A stretch of DNA of 64,000 nucleotides from Devosia chinhatensis (GCF_000969445.1 NZ_JZEY01000054.1:1240001-1304000); one strand, 5' to 3'; shown: positions 43,787-52,886, numbered from the stretch's first letter. Notes: generated from the sequence alone by a model not told the origin. Made by a program: numbers and translations.

Positions 43787-45340
43787 ATGTTCAACATTGC
43801 TGATTACCGCGCCGAATGGGTGCGGAATGTGCGGGGAGACCTGCTCTCCGGCCTCGTCGTCGCTCTGGCGCTTGTGCCCGAGGCCATCGCCTTTTCCATC
43901 ATTGCCGGGGTCGATCCCAGAGTTGGCCTTTACGCATCGGTGGTGATCGCCATAGTCATCGCCATCTTCGGCGGGCGGCCCGCCATGATTTCGGCCGCGA
44001 CCGCCGCCACCGCCGTCCTCTTCGGCTCCCTGGTCCGCGAGCACGGTCTCAATTACCTGCTCGCCGCGACCATACTCGCCGGTCTGCTGCAGATCGCAGC
44101 GGGCTATTTGAAGCTGCATCAGGTCATGCAATTCGTGTCGAAATCGGTAATGACCGGCTTCGTCAACGCGCTGGCCATCCTGATCTTCATGGCGCAACTG
44201 CCCGAGTTGATCGGCGTGCCAGTGCTGACCTATCCGCTGGTGGCGCTCTCGCTGGCCATTATCTACCTCTTCCCGCGCCTCACCACGCTCGTGCCGTCGC
44301 CGCTCGTGGCCATCATCGTCGTGGGCCTTGTGGTCTTCTTCGGCGGCCTCGATGTACGTCTCGTGGGGGACATCGGCGAATTGCCCAATGCCTTGCCCAT
44401 GCTCCTCCTCCCCAATGTGCCACTGACGCTGGATACCTTGCTGATCATTTTGCCCTATTCGCTCGCAGTGGCCGCCGTGGGGCTTTTGGAATCGCTGATG
44501 ACCGCCCAGATCATCGATGACTTTACCGATACCGGCAGCGACAAGCGCCAGGAGAGCATAGGGCAGGGCCTCGCCAATATCGCGTCGGGCTTTTTCGGCG
44601 GCATGGCGGGCTGCGCCATGATCGGTCAGTCGGGCATCAATGTCCGCTCCGGCGGACGCGGGCGGCTCTCGACCTTCCTTGCCGGTGCCTATCTGCTCGT
44701 ACTGCTCGTCGCGCTGGGCGATCTCCTGCGCAACATCCCCATGCCAGCGCTTGTGGCCATCATGATCATGGTGTCCATCGGCACCTTCGATTGGCGCTCG
44801 CTGGCAAATCTGCGCAGCCATCCGCGCTCGTCCTCGCTCGTCATGCTCTCCACCGTCGCTTTCGTGGTCTATACCCACAATCTGGCGATCGGCGTTCTCG
44901 TGGGCGTCCTGCTGTCCGGCGTCTTCTTTGCCTGGAAGATCGCGCAGATCTTTGCGGTGCGGAGTGAACTGAGCGCTGATGGCACGACGCGCACTTATCA
45001 AGTGCAGGGACAGTTGTTCTTCGCCTCGACCGAGCGCTTCCTGGCGGCGTTCGATTTCGCCGAGCGGGTGGAACGCGTGGTCATCGATCTTACGCACGCC
45101 CATATCTGGGATATTTCCAGCGTGGCCAGCGTCGACAAGGCCGTCATCAAGTTCCGCAACGCCGGCACGGAGGTCACATTGACCGGCCTCAACGCTGCCA
45201 GTTCCACCATCGTCGACAATCTGGGCGTGCATCAGCGCGAGGACGCCGACTTGCTTGTGGGGCACTTGCTCCGGGTTCCGGCTCCGACTGGGCCCTGCCG
45301 CATGCCGTCGACAAGGTGCCCGATGGTGAAGGCCGCATAG
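43787..45340 (+). CDS. SulP family anion transporter with STAS domain
   Basis: A 517-residue permease with about ten to twelve membrane segments followed by a C-terminal STAS domain (about 400-490, VQGQLFFASTERFLAAFDF...VIDLTHAHIWDISSVASVDKAVIKF). The conserved SulP start GDLLSGLVVALALVPEAIAFSIIAGVDPRVGLY is clear. Substrates of the family are sulfate, bicarbonate or dicarboxylates; sequence alone does not decide. The last 36 codons run antisense into the end of the DUF1275 gene, a 109-bp convergent overlap, and this tail (Pro/Arg/Cys-rich) is not STAS-like. Confidence 0.9.
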   Translation: MFNIADYRAEWVRNVRGDLLSGLVVALALVPEAIAFSIIAGVDPRVGLYASVVIAIVIAIFGGRPAMISAATAATAVLFGSLVREHGLNYLLAATILAGLLQIAAGYLKLHQVMQFVSKSVMTGFVNALAILIFMAQLPELIGVPVLTYPLVALSLAIIYLFPRLTTLVPSPLVAIIVVGLVVFFGGLDVRLVGDIGELPNALPMLLLPNVPLTLDTLLIILPYSLAVAAVGLLESLMTAQIIDDFTDTGSDKRQESIGQGLANIASGFFGGMAGCAMIGQSGINVRSGGRGRLSTFLAGAYLLVLLVALGDLLRNIPMPALVAIMIMVSIGTFDWRSLANLRSHPRSSSLVMLSTVAFVVYTHNLAIGVLVGVLLSGVFFAWKIAQIFAVRSELSADGTTRTYQVQGQLFFASTERFLAAFDFAERVERVVIDLTHAHIWDISSVASVDKAVIKFRNAGTEVTLTGLNAASSTIVDNLGVHQREDADLLVGHLLRVPAPTGPCRMPSTRCPMVKAA

Positions 45341-45933
45341 ACCAAGAGCGGCGCGCCGAGCGCCGCAATGCCCAGGTCGCGATAGGCCAGGGCGCCCAAT
45401 ATGGCTCCCGCCAGAAGGCCCAGCCAAATCATCAGGTGATGCAGCCAGCGCCATCGTGGCGCCTTGCCGCGCAGGGCAAAGGCCAGGTCCTGTGCGGCGG
45501 TATAGAGCGTGCCGGTCACGAAGGTGGCGCCCAGCCGCACATTCCCATGCGCGGCCAGCACGCCATTTTGTGCCCCGGCCGTCGCGGCCAGCACCAGCAT
45601 GGTCTGGCTTGCCGGAAGCCCGGCCAGCGTCAGGCTCAGTGTCGCCGCCACGCCTGCGAGCACGGCAAGGCTCACCAGTGTCTGCCCCCATCGGAGATGG
45701 GCCAGGGCCAGCAAATTGGCGATGAGCCCGCCCATGAAGAACAGCACGACCAGCGCCAGCGACATGGCCGCCACCGGCCAGGCGCCCTCGATCAGCGCCG
45801 TGCCGCCCTGGGTGGTATTGCCGCTCATGAACGACACGAAATAGCCGCCCAGCTCGATAAAGCCGATCGCGTCGAGAAAACCCGCAGCCCCGGTCAGGAT
45901 CATCCCCAGGGTCAAATGACGAAGCGGCGTCAT
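45232..45933 (-). CDS. DUF1275 (YoaK) family membrane protein
   Basis: A 233-residue protein with about six membrane helices and the YoaK signature: ILTGAAGFLDAIGFIELGGYFVSFMSGNTTQGG at the start and AQNGVLAAHGNVRLGATFVTGTL in the middle. The function of the family is unknown; a transport role is suspected. The C-terminal roughly 30 residues (KCPTSKSASSR end) overlap the SulP gene on the other strand. It lies eight bases downstream of the HIT gene on the same strand, so the two are probably cotranscribed. Confidence 0.85.
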   Translation of the reverse strand: MTPLRHLTLGMILTGAAGFLDAIGFIELGGYFVSFMSGNTTQGGTALIEGAWPVAAMSLALVVLFFMGGLIANLLALAHLRWGQTLVSLAVLAGVAATLSLTLAGLPASQTMLVLAATAGAQNGVLAAHGNVRLGATFVTGTLYTAAQDLAFALRGKAPRWRWLHHLMIWLGLLAGAILGALAYRDLGIAALGAPLLVYAAFTIGHLVDGMRQGPVGAGTRSKCPTSKSASSR

Positions 45934-45941
45934 CGCATATC

Positions 45942-46358
45942 CTAGAGTCTGGCGGCGATGTCTTTGGCAAGCCCGGCCAGTTCCGCATCATCGGCCTTGC
46001 CGCCGCCATGCGCGCCCAGCGATTGACCCTCATAGGCCGGAATGACGTGGAGATGCAGGTGGAACACTGTCTGTCCCGCTGGTGCCTCGTTAAACTGGGC
46101 AAGGCGGATGCCATCGGCGCTTGTTGCGGCCTGCACCGCCTTGGCCACGCGCTGCACCAGCGGCATCAGCGCACTCAGCGTCGCCGGATCGGCATCGAGA
46201 AGGTTACGCGACGCCGCCTTGGGAATAACCAGAACATGGCCGCGCGATTGCGGAAAGATGTCCATCATCACCAGCGCCGTCTCATCCTCGTAGACCTTGT
46301 GGCAGGGCAGGTCGCCCTTGAGGATTTTGGCAAACACATTGGTGGAATCGTAGCTCAT
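45942..46358 (-). CDS. HIT family hydrolase
   Basis: A 138-residue nucleotide-binding protein of the histidine triad superfamily. The catalytic triad motif is QTVFHLHLHVIP (about 105-116). Typical flanking elements are FAKILKGDLPCHKVYEDETALVMMDIFPQSRGHVLVIPK. HIT proteins hydrolyse adenosine phosphoramidates or dinucleoside polyphosphates. The start ATG 46358 gives the family N-terminus (MSYDSTNVFAKIL). Confidence 0.93.
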   Translation of the reverse strand: MSYDSTNVFAKILKGDLPCHKVYEDETALVMMDIFPQSRGHVLVIPKAASRNLLDADPATLSALMPLVQRVAKAVQAATSADGIRLAQFNEAPAGQTVFHLHLHVIPAYEGQSLGAHGGGKADDAELAGLAKDIAARL

Positions 46359-46419
46359 GGGCAGCCGCCTTCTGGTTTTGCGCAAACCCTAGCGGAGCTT
46401 GCCGCGAGGCGAAAGACCG

Positions 46420-47598
46420 TCAGCGCGGCTGTCGCTCGCCTTTGCGGAACGGCGTGAAGCTTTCCAGCATATCCTGCTGCTGTTCGATGGCCGGCCGCTC
46501 TTCCTCCAGATAATCCGCCACCGCCCGGCGCAGCCCGGGATGGGCGATCCAGTGCACCGAATGGGTCAGCACCGGTTCATAGCCCCGTGCCAGCTTGTGC
46601 TCGCCCTGTGCGCCGGCTTCGACCACTTCAAGCTTGTGGGCAATGGCATAGTCGATGGCCTGGTAATAGCACACCTCGAAATGCAGGAACGGCACGTCGC
46701 GGATGGCGCCCCAATTGCGCCCGTAGAGCCGGTCCCTGCCGCGGAAATTGATGGCGCCGGCAATCGGGGTGTGACCGTCATAGGCGAGCATCAGCACCAC
46801 GCGGTCCGCCATGTATTGCCCGAGCAGCGAAAAGAAGGTGCGGTTGAGATAGGGCCTACCCCACTTGCGCGCGCCGGTATCCTCGTAAAAATCGAAGAAT
46901 GCATCCCAGTGCTGCTCCTCGATCTCCGCTCCGCTGAGCCATTTGACGCTGATCCCGTCGGCCAGCGCATCGCGCCGCTCGCGGCGGATGGTCTTGCGCT
47001 TGCGCGAGGAGAGCGTCTCGAGAAAATCCTCGAAGCTGGAATAGCCCTGGTTACGCCAGTGGAACTGGGTATCCACCCGCCGCAGCCAATTCACCGATTC
47101 TGCCAGCTGTGCTTCGCTTTCGGGCACGAAGGTCATGTGGACGGACGACGCGTCGAGACGGCCTGCCAGCTCCTGGGCCGTCTGCAATAGCGCCGCCTGT
47201 GCCTCGAGTGATCCGTCCGGCACGAGCAGCTTCGGCGCCGTCGCAGGCGTAAAGGGCACAGAGCCCTGTAGCTTGGGATAATAATGCCCGCCCGCTCGCT
47301 CCAGGGCATTGGCCCAACCATGGTCGAACACATATTCGCCCATGGAATGCGACTTGAGGAACAGCGGCATCAGCCCGACGGGCCGGTCGCGTTCGTCGCT
47401 GAGCAGGATATGCTGCGCCTGCCAGCCGGTCTTGCCGGTGGCGCATCCGGCTTCTTCCAGCGCCCAGAAGAAGGCATGATCGAGAAACGGATTATCCGGT
47501 TGGCCCGCGCTCGATGGCACGAGCCCGTTCCAGACCTCGGCCGGGATCGAGGCGGTACTGGGATGGATAGTGGCGCGGAAAGTGGTGTCGGAAGGCAA
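46420..47598 (-). CDS. GNAT-like protein of the COG3146/DUF482 family
   Basis: A 392-residue protein probably starting at TTG 47598, since no ATG or GTG occurs between the upstream stop and conserved sequence. It shows family stretches such as NPFLDHAFFWALEEAGC, FDHGWANALERAGGHYYPKLQGSVPFTPATAPKLL, SRKRKTIRRERRDAL and FEVCYYQAIDYAI. The C-terminal half resembles a GNAT/FemAB acyltransferase fold. Predicted to act on peptidoglycan precursors or aminoacyl-tRNA, but without an established reaction. It is cytoplasmic by composition. Confidence 0.82.
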   Translation of the reverse strand: MPSDTTFRATIHPSTASIPAEVWNGLVPSSAGQPDNPFLDHAFFWALEEAGCATGKTGWQAQHILLSDERDRPVGLMPLFLKSHSMGEYVFDHGWANALERAGGHYYPKLQGSVPFTPATAPKLLVPDGSLEAQAALLQTAQELAGRLDASSVHMTFVPESEAQLAESVNWLRRVDTQFHWRNQGYSSFEDFLETLSSRKRKTIRRERRDALADGISVKWLSGAEIEEQHWDAFFDFYEDTGARKWGRPYLNRTFFSLLGQYMADRVVLMLAYDGHTPIAGAINFRGRDRLYGRNWGAIRDVPFLHFEVCYYQAIDYAIAHKLEVVEAGAQGEHKLARGYEPVLTHSVHWIAHPGLRRAVADYLEEERPAIEQQQDMLESFTPFRKGERQPR

Positions 47599-47717
47599 GG
47601 TGATACCGGAAACGGATCAGCGGGCTCTCCAATATAGGACGCTTTGCGCGCACTTGTAAGCGTGGGGGCGGGGCCTCACCGAGATGTTTGCCGCCGCCAC
47701 CATGATGAAGTGTCCGC

Positions 47718-48176
47718 TCAGACCTCGATCACCGCATCGATTTCCACTGCTGCGCCCAGCGGCAGCGATACGACGCCGAAGGCGGCGCGGGCATGCTTGC
47801 CCTTGTCACCCAGAACACCGACGAACAGGTTGGACGCACCATTGGCGACCAGATGCTGCTCGGTGAAGTCGGGCGCCGAGGCCACGAGCACCGTCAGCTT
47901 GAGCACTTTCTTGATCTCGTGCAGCGGCACGCCGGCCATATGCACCACCTGCGCCATGATATTGACCGCGCACAATTCTGCGGCATTGCCACCCTGCACC
48001 ACGTTCATGTTATCGCCCAGCCGGCCCTGCACCACGCCGGCTTCGTTGCTGGAAATCTGCCCCGACACATAGATCAGATTGCCGGAACGGGTGACGGGGA
48101 CATAGCTGGCCACCGGCGCCTTGGGAGCGGGCAGTTCGTAGCCATATTCACGGAGCTTTTCGATCGGGTCGGTCAT
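47718..48176 (-). CDS. RidA family protein (YjgF-like)
   Basis: A 152-residue member of the RidA superfamily. RidA proteins form trimers that hydrolyse reactive enamine/imine intermediates from PLP enzymes. This is the longer subgroup (about 150 residues) typified by YGYELPAPKAPVASYVPVTRSGNLIYVSGQ. The catalytic Arg in archetypal RidA (near the C-terminus, GRxA.EI) is not present in the usual form; the end reads LPLGAAVEIDAVIEV, so deaminase activity is uncertain. Its ATG overlaps the dinB stop by 4 nt, so it is translated with dinB. Confidence 0.88.
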   Translation of the reverse strand: MTDPIEKLREYGYELPAPKAPVASYVPVTRSGNLIYVSGQISSNEAGVVQGRLGDNMNVVQGGNAAELCAVNIMAQVVHMAGVPLHEIKKVLKLTVLVASAPDFTEQHLVANGASNLFVGVLGDKGKHARAAFGVVSLPLGAAVEIDAVIEV

Positions 48177-49507
48177 CTGGTCTTGCCTTCGAGGTCTTCT
48201 GCTTCTTCTTCGGATGCCGGAGTCGACGGAATGTCGGACCGGGCGGTATAGAGCTTGCCACGCACCAGGGCGGTACGGCCGAAACGGGTGCGAACGCGAT
48301 CCATGGCCCGTTCGGCAGCAGCCTTGCGGGCCACCAGCGGCTCCAGCAGGTCCACCGGATCGGCGCCATCGGCCGCTTCGATCCCGGACACGCCGATGCC
48401 GATAAGGCGGAACGGCGTCCCGTCGGCTTCGCGCCGCAACAGGCTCATGCCGGTTTCGTAAAGAACATTGGCAAGCTGCGTGGGCATCATCAGCTGTCGG
48501 GCCCGCGTGCGCAACTTAAATCCGGCGGTCTTGAGCTTGAGCGTCACCGTGTCGCCCACCACATTCTTGGCCTTGAGCCGTTCGGACAGGCGTTCGCAGC
48601 ACTGGAGCAATTGTGTCGAGAGCGCATCGAGGCTGGCGATGTCCGAGTTAAACGTGGTCTCGGACGAAATGGTCTTCATTTCCCCGTCGATCGACACGCG
48701 CCGGCTGTCCAGCCCCTGAGCCAGGCGCGCCAGGCGGGCGCCGGATTCGCCATAGAGCTTCATCAGCCGCACCGGATCTTCCTGCTGCAACTGTCCGATT
48801 GTCAGGTAGCCGTCCTTCTTGAGCGTTTCGGAGAACACCTTGCCGACGCCGAAGATCAGGCTGATCGGCCTCGGCGCCAGAAACGCGAGCGTTTCCTCGG
48901 CCCCGATCACCGCAAATCCACGCGGCTTGTCGAGATCGGAGGCCACCTTGGCGAGGAATTTGTTGTGGCTGAGGCCCACAGAGATGGTGACGCCGATTTC
49001 TTGCGCCACCTGCCGCGCGAAGCGGGCCAGAGTCAGGGCAGGGGGCGCCTTGTGCACCTTTTCGGTGCCGGTCAGGTCGAGAAAGGCCTCGTCGATCGAA
49101 ATGGGCTCGACCAGCGGCGTCAGGCCATCCATCAGCGCGCGGATCTGCCGGCTGACTTCGACATATTTGGCCATGTTGGGCTTGATGATCACCGCTTCGG
49201 GGCACAGGTCCCGCGCCTTGAACATCGGCATCGCCGAGCGCACGCCCGACTGCCGGGCGATATAGCAACAGGTCGAAACCACACCGCGCACCCCACCGCC
49301 GATGATCAGCGGCTTGTCGCGCAGGCTGGGATCATCCCGTTTCTCCACCGAGGCATAGAAGGCGTCGCAATCCACATGGGCGATGGACAGCGAGAACAAT
49401 TCGTCATGGCTGCGCAGGCGCGGCGAGCCACAGGCCGGGCAGCGGCTGGGCGCCGCATCGCTCTTCCCGTGGTTCAGGCAATCCCGACACAGCCAGTCCG
49501 CAGCCAT
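48173..49507 (-). CDS. dinB: DNA polymerase IV (DinB, Y-family)
   Basis: A 444-residue error-prone translesion polymerase. An N-terminal zinc ribbon, CRDC...CPAC (residues about 7-26), precedes the catalytic domain, an extension common in Hyphomicrobiales. The metal-binding residues are in HVDCDAFYASVE and SIDEAFLDLTG. Helix-hairpin-helix and little-finger regions follow. It sits between DUF3572 and RidA genes on the same strand, directly abutting DUF3572 and overlapping RidA by 4 nt. I saw no clear SOS box upstream of this cluster. Confidence 0.95.
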   Translation of the reverse strand: MAADWLCRDCLNHGKSDAAPSRCPACGSPRLRSHDELFSLSIAHVDCDAFYASVEKRDDPSLRDKPLIIGGGVRGVVSTCCYIARQSGVRSAMPMFKARDLCPEAVIIKPNMAKYVEVSRQIRALMDGLTPLVEPISIDEAFLDLTGTEKVHKAPPALTLARFARQVAQEIGVTISVGLSHNKFLAKVASDLDKPRGFAVIGAEETLAFLAPRPISLIFGVGKVFSETLKKDGYLTIGQLQQEDPVRLMKLYGESGARLARLAQGLDSRRVSIDGEMKTISSETTFNSDIASLDALSTQLLQCCERLSERLKAKNVVGDTVTLKLKTAGFKLRTRARQLMMPTQLANVLYETGMSLLRREADGTPFRLIGIGVSGIEAADGADPVDLLEPLVARKAAAERAMDRVRTRFGRTALVRGKLYTARSDIPSTPASEEEAEDLEGKTR

Positions 49508-49798
49508 TCACTCCACCCGGTTGAGCCGATGCCAGACGCGCATGAACGATTCCGGTGAAAAGCCACCATTGGCGCACAAGGCGAGCAGAATCGCTTCGTT
49601 TGAGGCAAAGTAGTCTATGAGCCCGTGCTGCAGGCGAACCGTTCCCACGGCGGCGCGCAGGCTCTGCGGGTCGAGCCCGGCATGCTGCATGAAGGCCAGA
49701 AGCTCTTCTGGATGGTCCGCCAGATAGCCAAGGCAGCCATCGGCCAGCGCGGAGACGTCCGGCTCGGAGCGATCGGAAACGGGCAAGTCGGGCCTCAT
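49508..49798 (-). CDS. DUF3572 family protein
   Basis: A small helical protein of 96 residues starting at ATG 49798 (MRPDLPVSDRSEP). The open frame upstream would overlap the divergent divK promoter region. The body (ALADGCLGYLADHPEELLAFMQHAGLDPQSLRAAVG...GLIDYFASNEAILLALC) is the DUF3572 pattern, found in Hyphomicrobiales. Function is unknown. Its stop directly touches the dinB start, suggesting cotranscription and perhaps a role beside the polymerase. Confidence 0.8.
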   Translation of the reverse strand: MRPDLPVSDRSEPDVSALADGCLGYLADHPEELLAFMQHAGLDPQSLRAAVGTVRLQHGLIDYFASNEAILLALCANGGFSPESFMRVWHRLNRVE

Positions 49799-49887
49799 TT
49801 GATGTTTTGTAACGGTTTCAATGCTAGCCCAAATGGCCGGAAAAGCGAAGATCCGCACACAGGGCGGTCAGCGCCAAGCGAGGGAAC

Positions 49888-50259
49888 ATGCCCAAGACTG
49901 TTATGATCGTCGAAGACAACGAGCTCAACATGAAGCTCTTCAACGATCTGCTGGAATCGCGCGGATATACCGTTATCCAGACGCGCAACGGCATGGAGGC
50001 ACTGGATCTGGCCCGGGCGCACATGCCCGATCTGATCCTGATGGACATTCAATTGCCCGAAGTGTCCGGCCTCGTCGTCACCAAATGGCTCAAGGACGAC
50101 GACCAGCTCGCCCATATCCCGGTCATTGCCGTCACCGCGTTTGCCATGAAAGGTGACGAGGAGCGCATTTTGCAGGGTGGATGCGAGGGCTATATCTCCA
50201 AGCCGATCTCTGTATCTCACTTTCTGGAAACCATTGCCCATTACATTGGGCCAGCCTGA
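49888..50259 (+). CDS. divK: Cell-cycle response regulator DivK
   Basis: A 123-residue single-domain receiver without an output domain. Acidic pocket residues are in VEDNELN, the phosphoacceptor Asp is in [13 protein letters not shown] (about 53), and the switch Thr and Lys are in VTAFAM and ISKPIS. In Caulobacter and relatives DivK, phosphorylated by DivJ/PleC, controls polarity and CtrA activity. The next gene is pleD, the same pair as in Caulobacter. AGGGA precedes the ATG. DivK identity rests on motif and neighbour. Confidence 0.94.
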   Translation: MPKTVMIVEDNELNMKLFNDLLESRGYTVIQTRNGMEALDLARAHMPDLILMDIQLPEVSGLVVTKWLKDDDQLAHIPVIAVTAFAMKGDEERILQGGCEGYISKPISVSHFLETIAHYIGPA

Positions 50260-50350
50260 ATAGGCGCCGCGTCCAGCGGCGCGGTTGAGGCGGGTTCGAC
50301 GCCGGCAGGGACGTGCCGGCGGGCCGGTGAGTATTTCCAGGGTAGTGTGT

Positions 50351-51721
50351 GTGACTGCGCGCGTTCTTATTGTCGACGATATTCCGACCAATGTTCGGCT
50401 GCTCGAAGCCAGGCTGACTGCCGAATATTATGATGTCGTCAGCGCCAGTTCCGGCCGCGAGGCGCTGGCCATTTGCCAGAGCCAGGATGTCGACATCATC
50501 CTGCTCGACGTGATGATGCCCGAAATGGATGGCTTCGAAGTCTGTCGCCGGCTCAAGGCCGACCCAAGGACACACCACATTCCGGTGCTGATGATCACCG
50601 CCCTCGACCAGCCATCCGACCGGGTGCAGGGTCTGGATGCCGGCGCCGATGACTTCCTCACCAAGCCAGTCGACGACACCCAGCTCATGGCGCGCGTCAA
50701 AAGCCTCGTCCGCCTCAAGTCGCTCACCGACGAATTGCGCGCCCGCGCGCTCACCGGCCAGCAGATCGCCATTGAAGACGCCCTGCGCGCCATGGACCAG
50801 ATCTCGGCCAGCGGCGGTTCGGTCCTGATCGTCGATACCGATGCCCGCCACGCCGAGCGCATCCGCGCCTATCTCGAGCCCGAACACCGCGTCGATATCC
50901 TGACCCAGCCGGCCGATGCCGTATTTCAGGTCAGCGGCGCCCATTACGAGCTGGCCTTGGTCAGCATGAGCCTCGACGAATTCGATCCGTTGCGTGTCTG
51001 CTCGCAGATTCGCACCGTCGAACAGGCCCGCAATCTTCCCATCATTCTCATGGCCGATCCAGCCGACAAGCCGCGCGTCGTGCGGGCGCTCGATCTCGGC
51101 ATCAACGATTTCATCCATCGTCCGCTGGAGCGCAACGAGCTGGTGGCACGCGTGCGCACCCAAATTCGTCGCCACCGCTATGCTCTCGAACTGCGCCAGA
51201 GCGTCAACAACACGCTGGCCATGGCCGTCACAGACGAGCTGACCGGCCTTTACAATCGTCGCTACTTCGAGCGCCACCTCAATATTATGCTTGGCAAGGC
51301 CCAGGAGCAGGAACGCGATCTGGCGCTGATGATCCTCGACATCGACCATTTCAAGGCCGTCAACGACACTCACGGCCACGATATCGGCGACGCCGTGATC
51401 CGCGAATTTTCCGCCCGCCTGCGCCGCAATATCCGCGGGGTGGACCTCGCCTGTCGCTTCGGCGGCGAGGAATTCGTGGTGCTCATGCCCGATACCGATT
51501 TTGCCCAGGCCGATGCCGTGGCGGAGCGCGTCCGCCAGTCCATCGCTGAAAAGGGCTTCGAAGTCGGCAACGGCCGCCCGCTAAGCGTCACCGTTTCGGT
51601 GGGCGTTTCCCTCAACGAAACCCGCGCTGATACGCCTGAAAGCCTGGTCAAGCGGGCGGACGTCGCGCTCTACCGCGCCAAGCGTGAAGGCCGCAATCGG
51701 GTCATCTTCGACGCCGCCTGA
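50351..51721 (+). CDS. pleD: Response regulator diguanylate cyclase PleD
   Basis: A 456-residue protein starting at GTG 50351 (MTARVLIVDDIPTN). Two receiver domains (about 1-120 and 150-270) precede a GGDEF domain (about 290-456). The first receiver is complete, with DVMMPEMDG (Asp about 53). The second lacks a clear phosphoacceptor motif and is an adaptor, as in Caulobacter PleD. The cyclase site is CRFGGEEFVVL, and the RxxD product-inhibition site is present (RGVD just upstream), unlike the cyclase at 25802. Phosphorylation drives dimerisation and c-di-GMP synthesis, which links DivK signalling to motility-sessility switching. Confidence 0.95.
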   Translation: MTARVLIVDDIPTNVRLLEARLTAEYYDVVSASSGREALAICQSQDVDIILLDVMMPEMDGFEVCRRLKADPRTHHIPVLMITALDQPSDRVQGLDAGADDFLTKPVDDTQLMARVKSLVRLKSLTDELRARALTGQQIAIEDALRAMDQISASGGSVLIVDTDARHAERIRAYLEPEHRVDILTQPADAVFQVSGAHYELALVSMSLDEFDPLRVCSQIRTVEQARNLPIILMADPADKPRVVRALDLGINDFIHRPLERNELVARVRTQIRRHRYALELRQSVNNTLAMAVTDELTGLYNRRYFERHLNIMLGKAQEQERDLALMILDIDHFKAVNDTHGHDIGDAVIREFSARLRRNIRGVDLACRFGGEEFVVLMPDTDFAQADAVAERVRQSIAEKGFEVGNGRPLSVTVSVGVSLNETRADTPESLVKRADVALYRAKREGRNRVIFDAA

Positions 51722-52136
51722 GCAATCCGTCAAATCGGATGCATTAGGGTTATTCGTTATAATTAATAATGGCTTGTCAGTCCTGAGAGCCCGGAAATGC
51801 TTGGCGTTTCCGGGCCGCAGGCGTATTTTCGCGGACATGGGCATCGGGACAAATACTCAGGTGCCAGTCAATCCCTACGGCTAATCCTCAGGTCCGCCGC
51901 AACTCCTGAGCTTCCCGTAGGGCGGTTGGTCCGGACGCGGACAGAGTGGCCTCTTCAACATGCCGCTCCGGACCAGCCACTCTTCTTGCACCTGAATGGT
52001 TGTTGCGCCACCCGGCTTGGCCAAAAGCGCGACGGTGTCGACGGCAATGGGGTCTGACTGCCCCTTTCTGTCCCTACCGGGCGGGTCCGTGGTCCATTGG
52101 CAGCGACGGTGTCGGGAGAGGCCGCGCTTTCCTGAA
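51722..52136. other. Structured intergenic region between pleD and rpmG
   Basis: About 415 bp without a supported gene but with strong inverted repeats. CCCGGAAA/TTTCCGGG lies at 51790-51814 (9-base loop) and a 12-bp stem GGTTGGTCCGGA/TCCGGACCAGCC at 51924-51978 (one G-T pair, 31-base loop). Neither is followed by a T-run. An unrecognised small RNA or a repeat element would explain it. No family match was made. Confidence 0.35.
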
Positions 52137-52168
52137 AACGAAAACCCCGCAATCGCTTGCGGGGTTTC
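52137..52168 (-). terminator. Intrinsic terminator after rpmG
   Basis: On the minus strand AACCCCGCAA pairs with TTGCGGGGTT, followed by TTCGTTTTC. It lies 27 bp past the rpmG stop. Confidence 0.85.
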
Positions 52169-52194
52169 CTTCATTCCAGAAAGGAACAGCCAGA

Positions 52195-52362
52195 TTACTT
52201 GATCTTGGCTTCCTTGAATTCAACATGCTTGCGCACGACCGGGTCGTACTTTTTGAAGGCCAGCTTTTCGGTCTGGGTACGGGCGTTCTTCTTCGTCACG
52301 TAGAAAAAGCCGGTATCGGCCGTCGAGACGAGCTTGATCTTGATGGTGGCGGCCTTGGCCAT
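52195..52362 (-). CDS. rpmG: Ribosomal protein bL33
   Basis: The 55-residue large-subunit protein L33 ([16 protein letters not shown]... ending EFKEAKIK), clearly matching the family ([24 protein letters not shown]). It has no cysteines, so it is the zinc-independent form, usual in alphaproteobacteria. It is a single-gene transcript with its own terminator, divergent from the gene at 52480. Confidence 0.97.
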   Translation of the reverse strand: MAKAATIKIKLVSTADTGFFYVTKKNARTQTEKLAFKKYDPVVRKHVEFKEAKIK

Positions 52363-52479
52363 GATAGTGGTCCTTCACAAAGCGAAAGGCGCCGCTACGG
52401 GGCAGCGCCGGAATTTGGGCGCAACCTACGGATTTGCGGCCCGTTGTCAAGTCGATAGCGCGGCACCGAGGAGGCTTTG

Positions 52480-52872
52480 ATGACCCCACCAACCGAATTG
52501 CTCCGGAAACTGCAGGTCCGCTCTGGCACAAGGCTTTGGCTGATCAATGTGCCCCAGCACATTGCCGAGGAAATCAGTGCCGGAGCCGAGGTCGAGCCGG
52601 TTCATGAAAAGGACGCTTATGACGGCGTCCTGGCCTTTTTCGAGTCCGCCTCCGAGATGGATTCTATGGCCGACAGGATTCTCGCCGAAATGCCCCCCGA
52701 CGGCCTGCTCTGGATCGCCTATCGCAAAAGCGCCGCTCCGCTGGGCCCGAAGGGTGACCTGTCGGTGCTCGAGCGCGCCGGATGGCGGCCTGTCAGCGAG
52801 GTCGCCATCGACGCGGAATGGTCGGCGCACCATTTCGTCCTTGAGGACCGAAGCGAGCAAGGCCCCGCCTGA
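52480..52872 (+). CDS. Hypothetical protein, 130 aa
   Basis: A soluble protein starting at ATG 52480 with GAGGAGG five bases upstream. It has an alternating alpha/beta pattern: TRLWLINVPQHIAEEI, DGVLAFFESASEMDSMADRILAEMPPDGLLWIAYRKS, ending SAHHFVLED. The segments resemble the compact DUF3052-type fold, but that is only a pattern impression. No catalytic motif is seen. It stands alone between rpmG (divergent) and DUF983 (convergent). Confidence 0.7.
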   Translation: MTPPTELLRKLQVRSGTRLWLINVPQHIAEEISAGAEVEPVHEKDAYDGVLAFFESASEMDSMADRILAEMPPDGLLWIAYRKSAAPLGPKGDLSVLERAGWRPVSEVAIDAEWSAHHFVLEDRSEQGPA

Positions 52873-52886
52873 CTAAAGGGCTCTGG

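Noticed and set aside
48600..49880. SOS (LexA) box for dinB
   Set aside because: No GTTC-N7-GTTC alphaproteobacterial LexA site could be seen upstream of DUF3572 or dinB.
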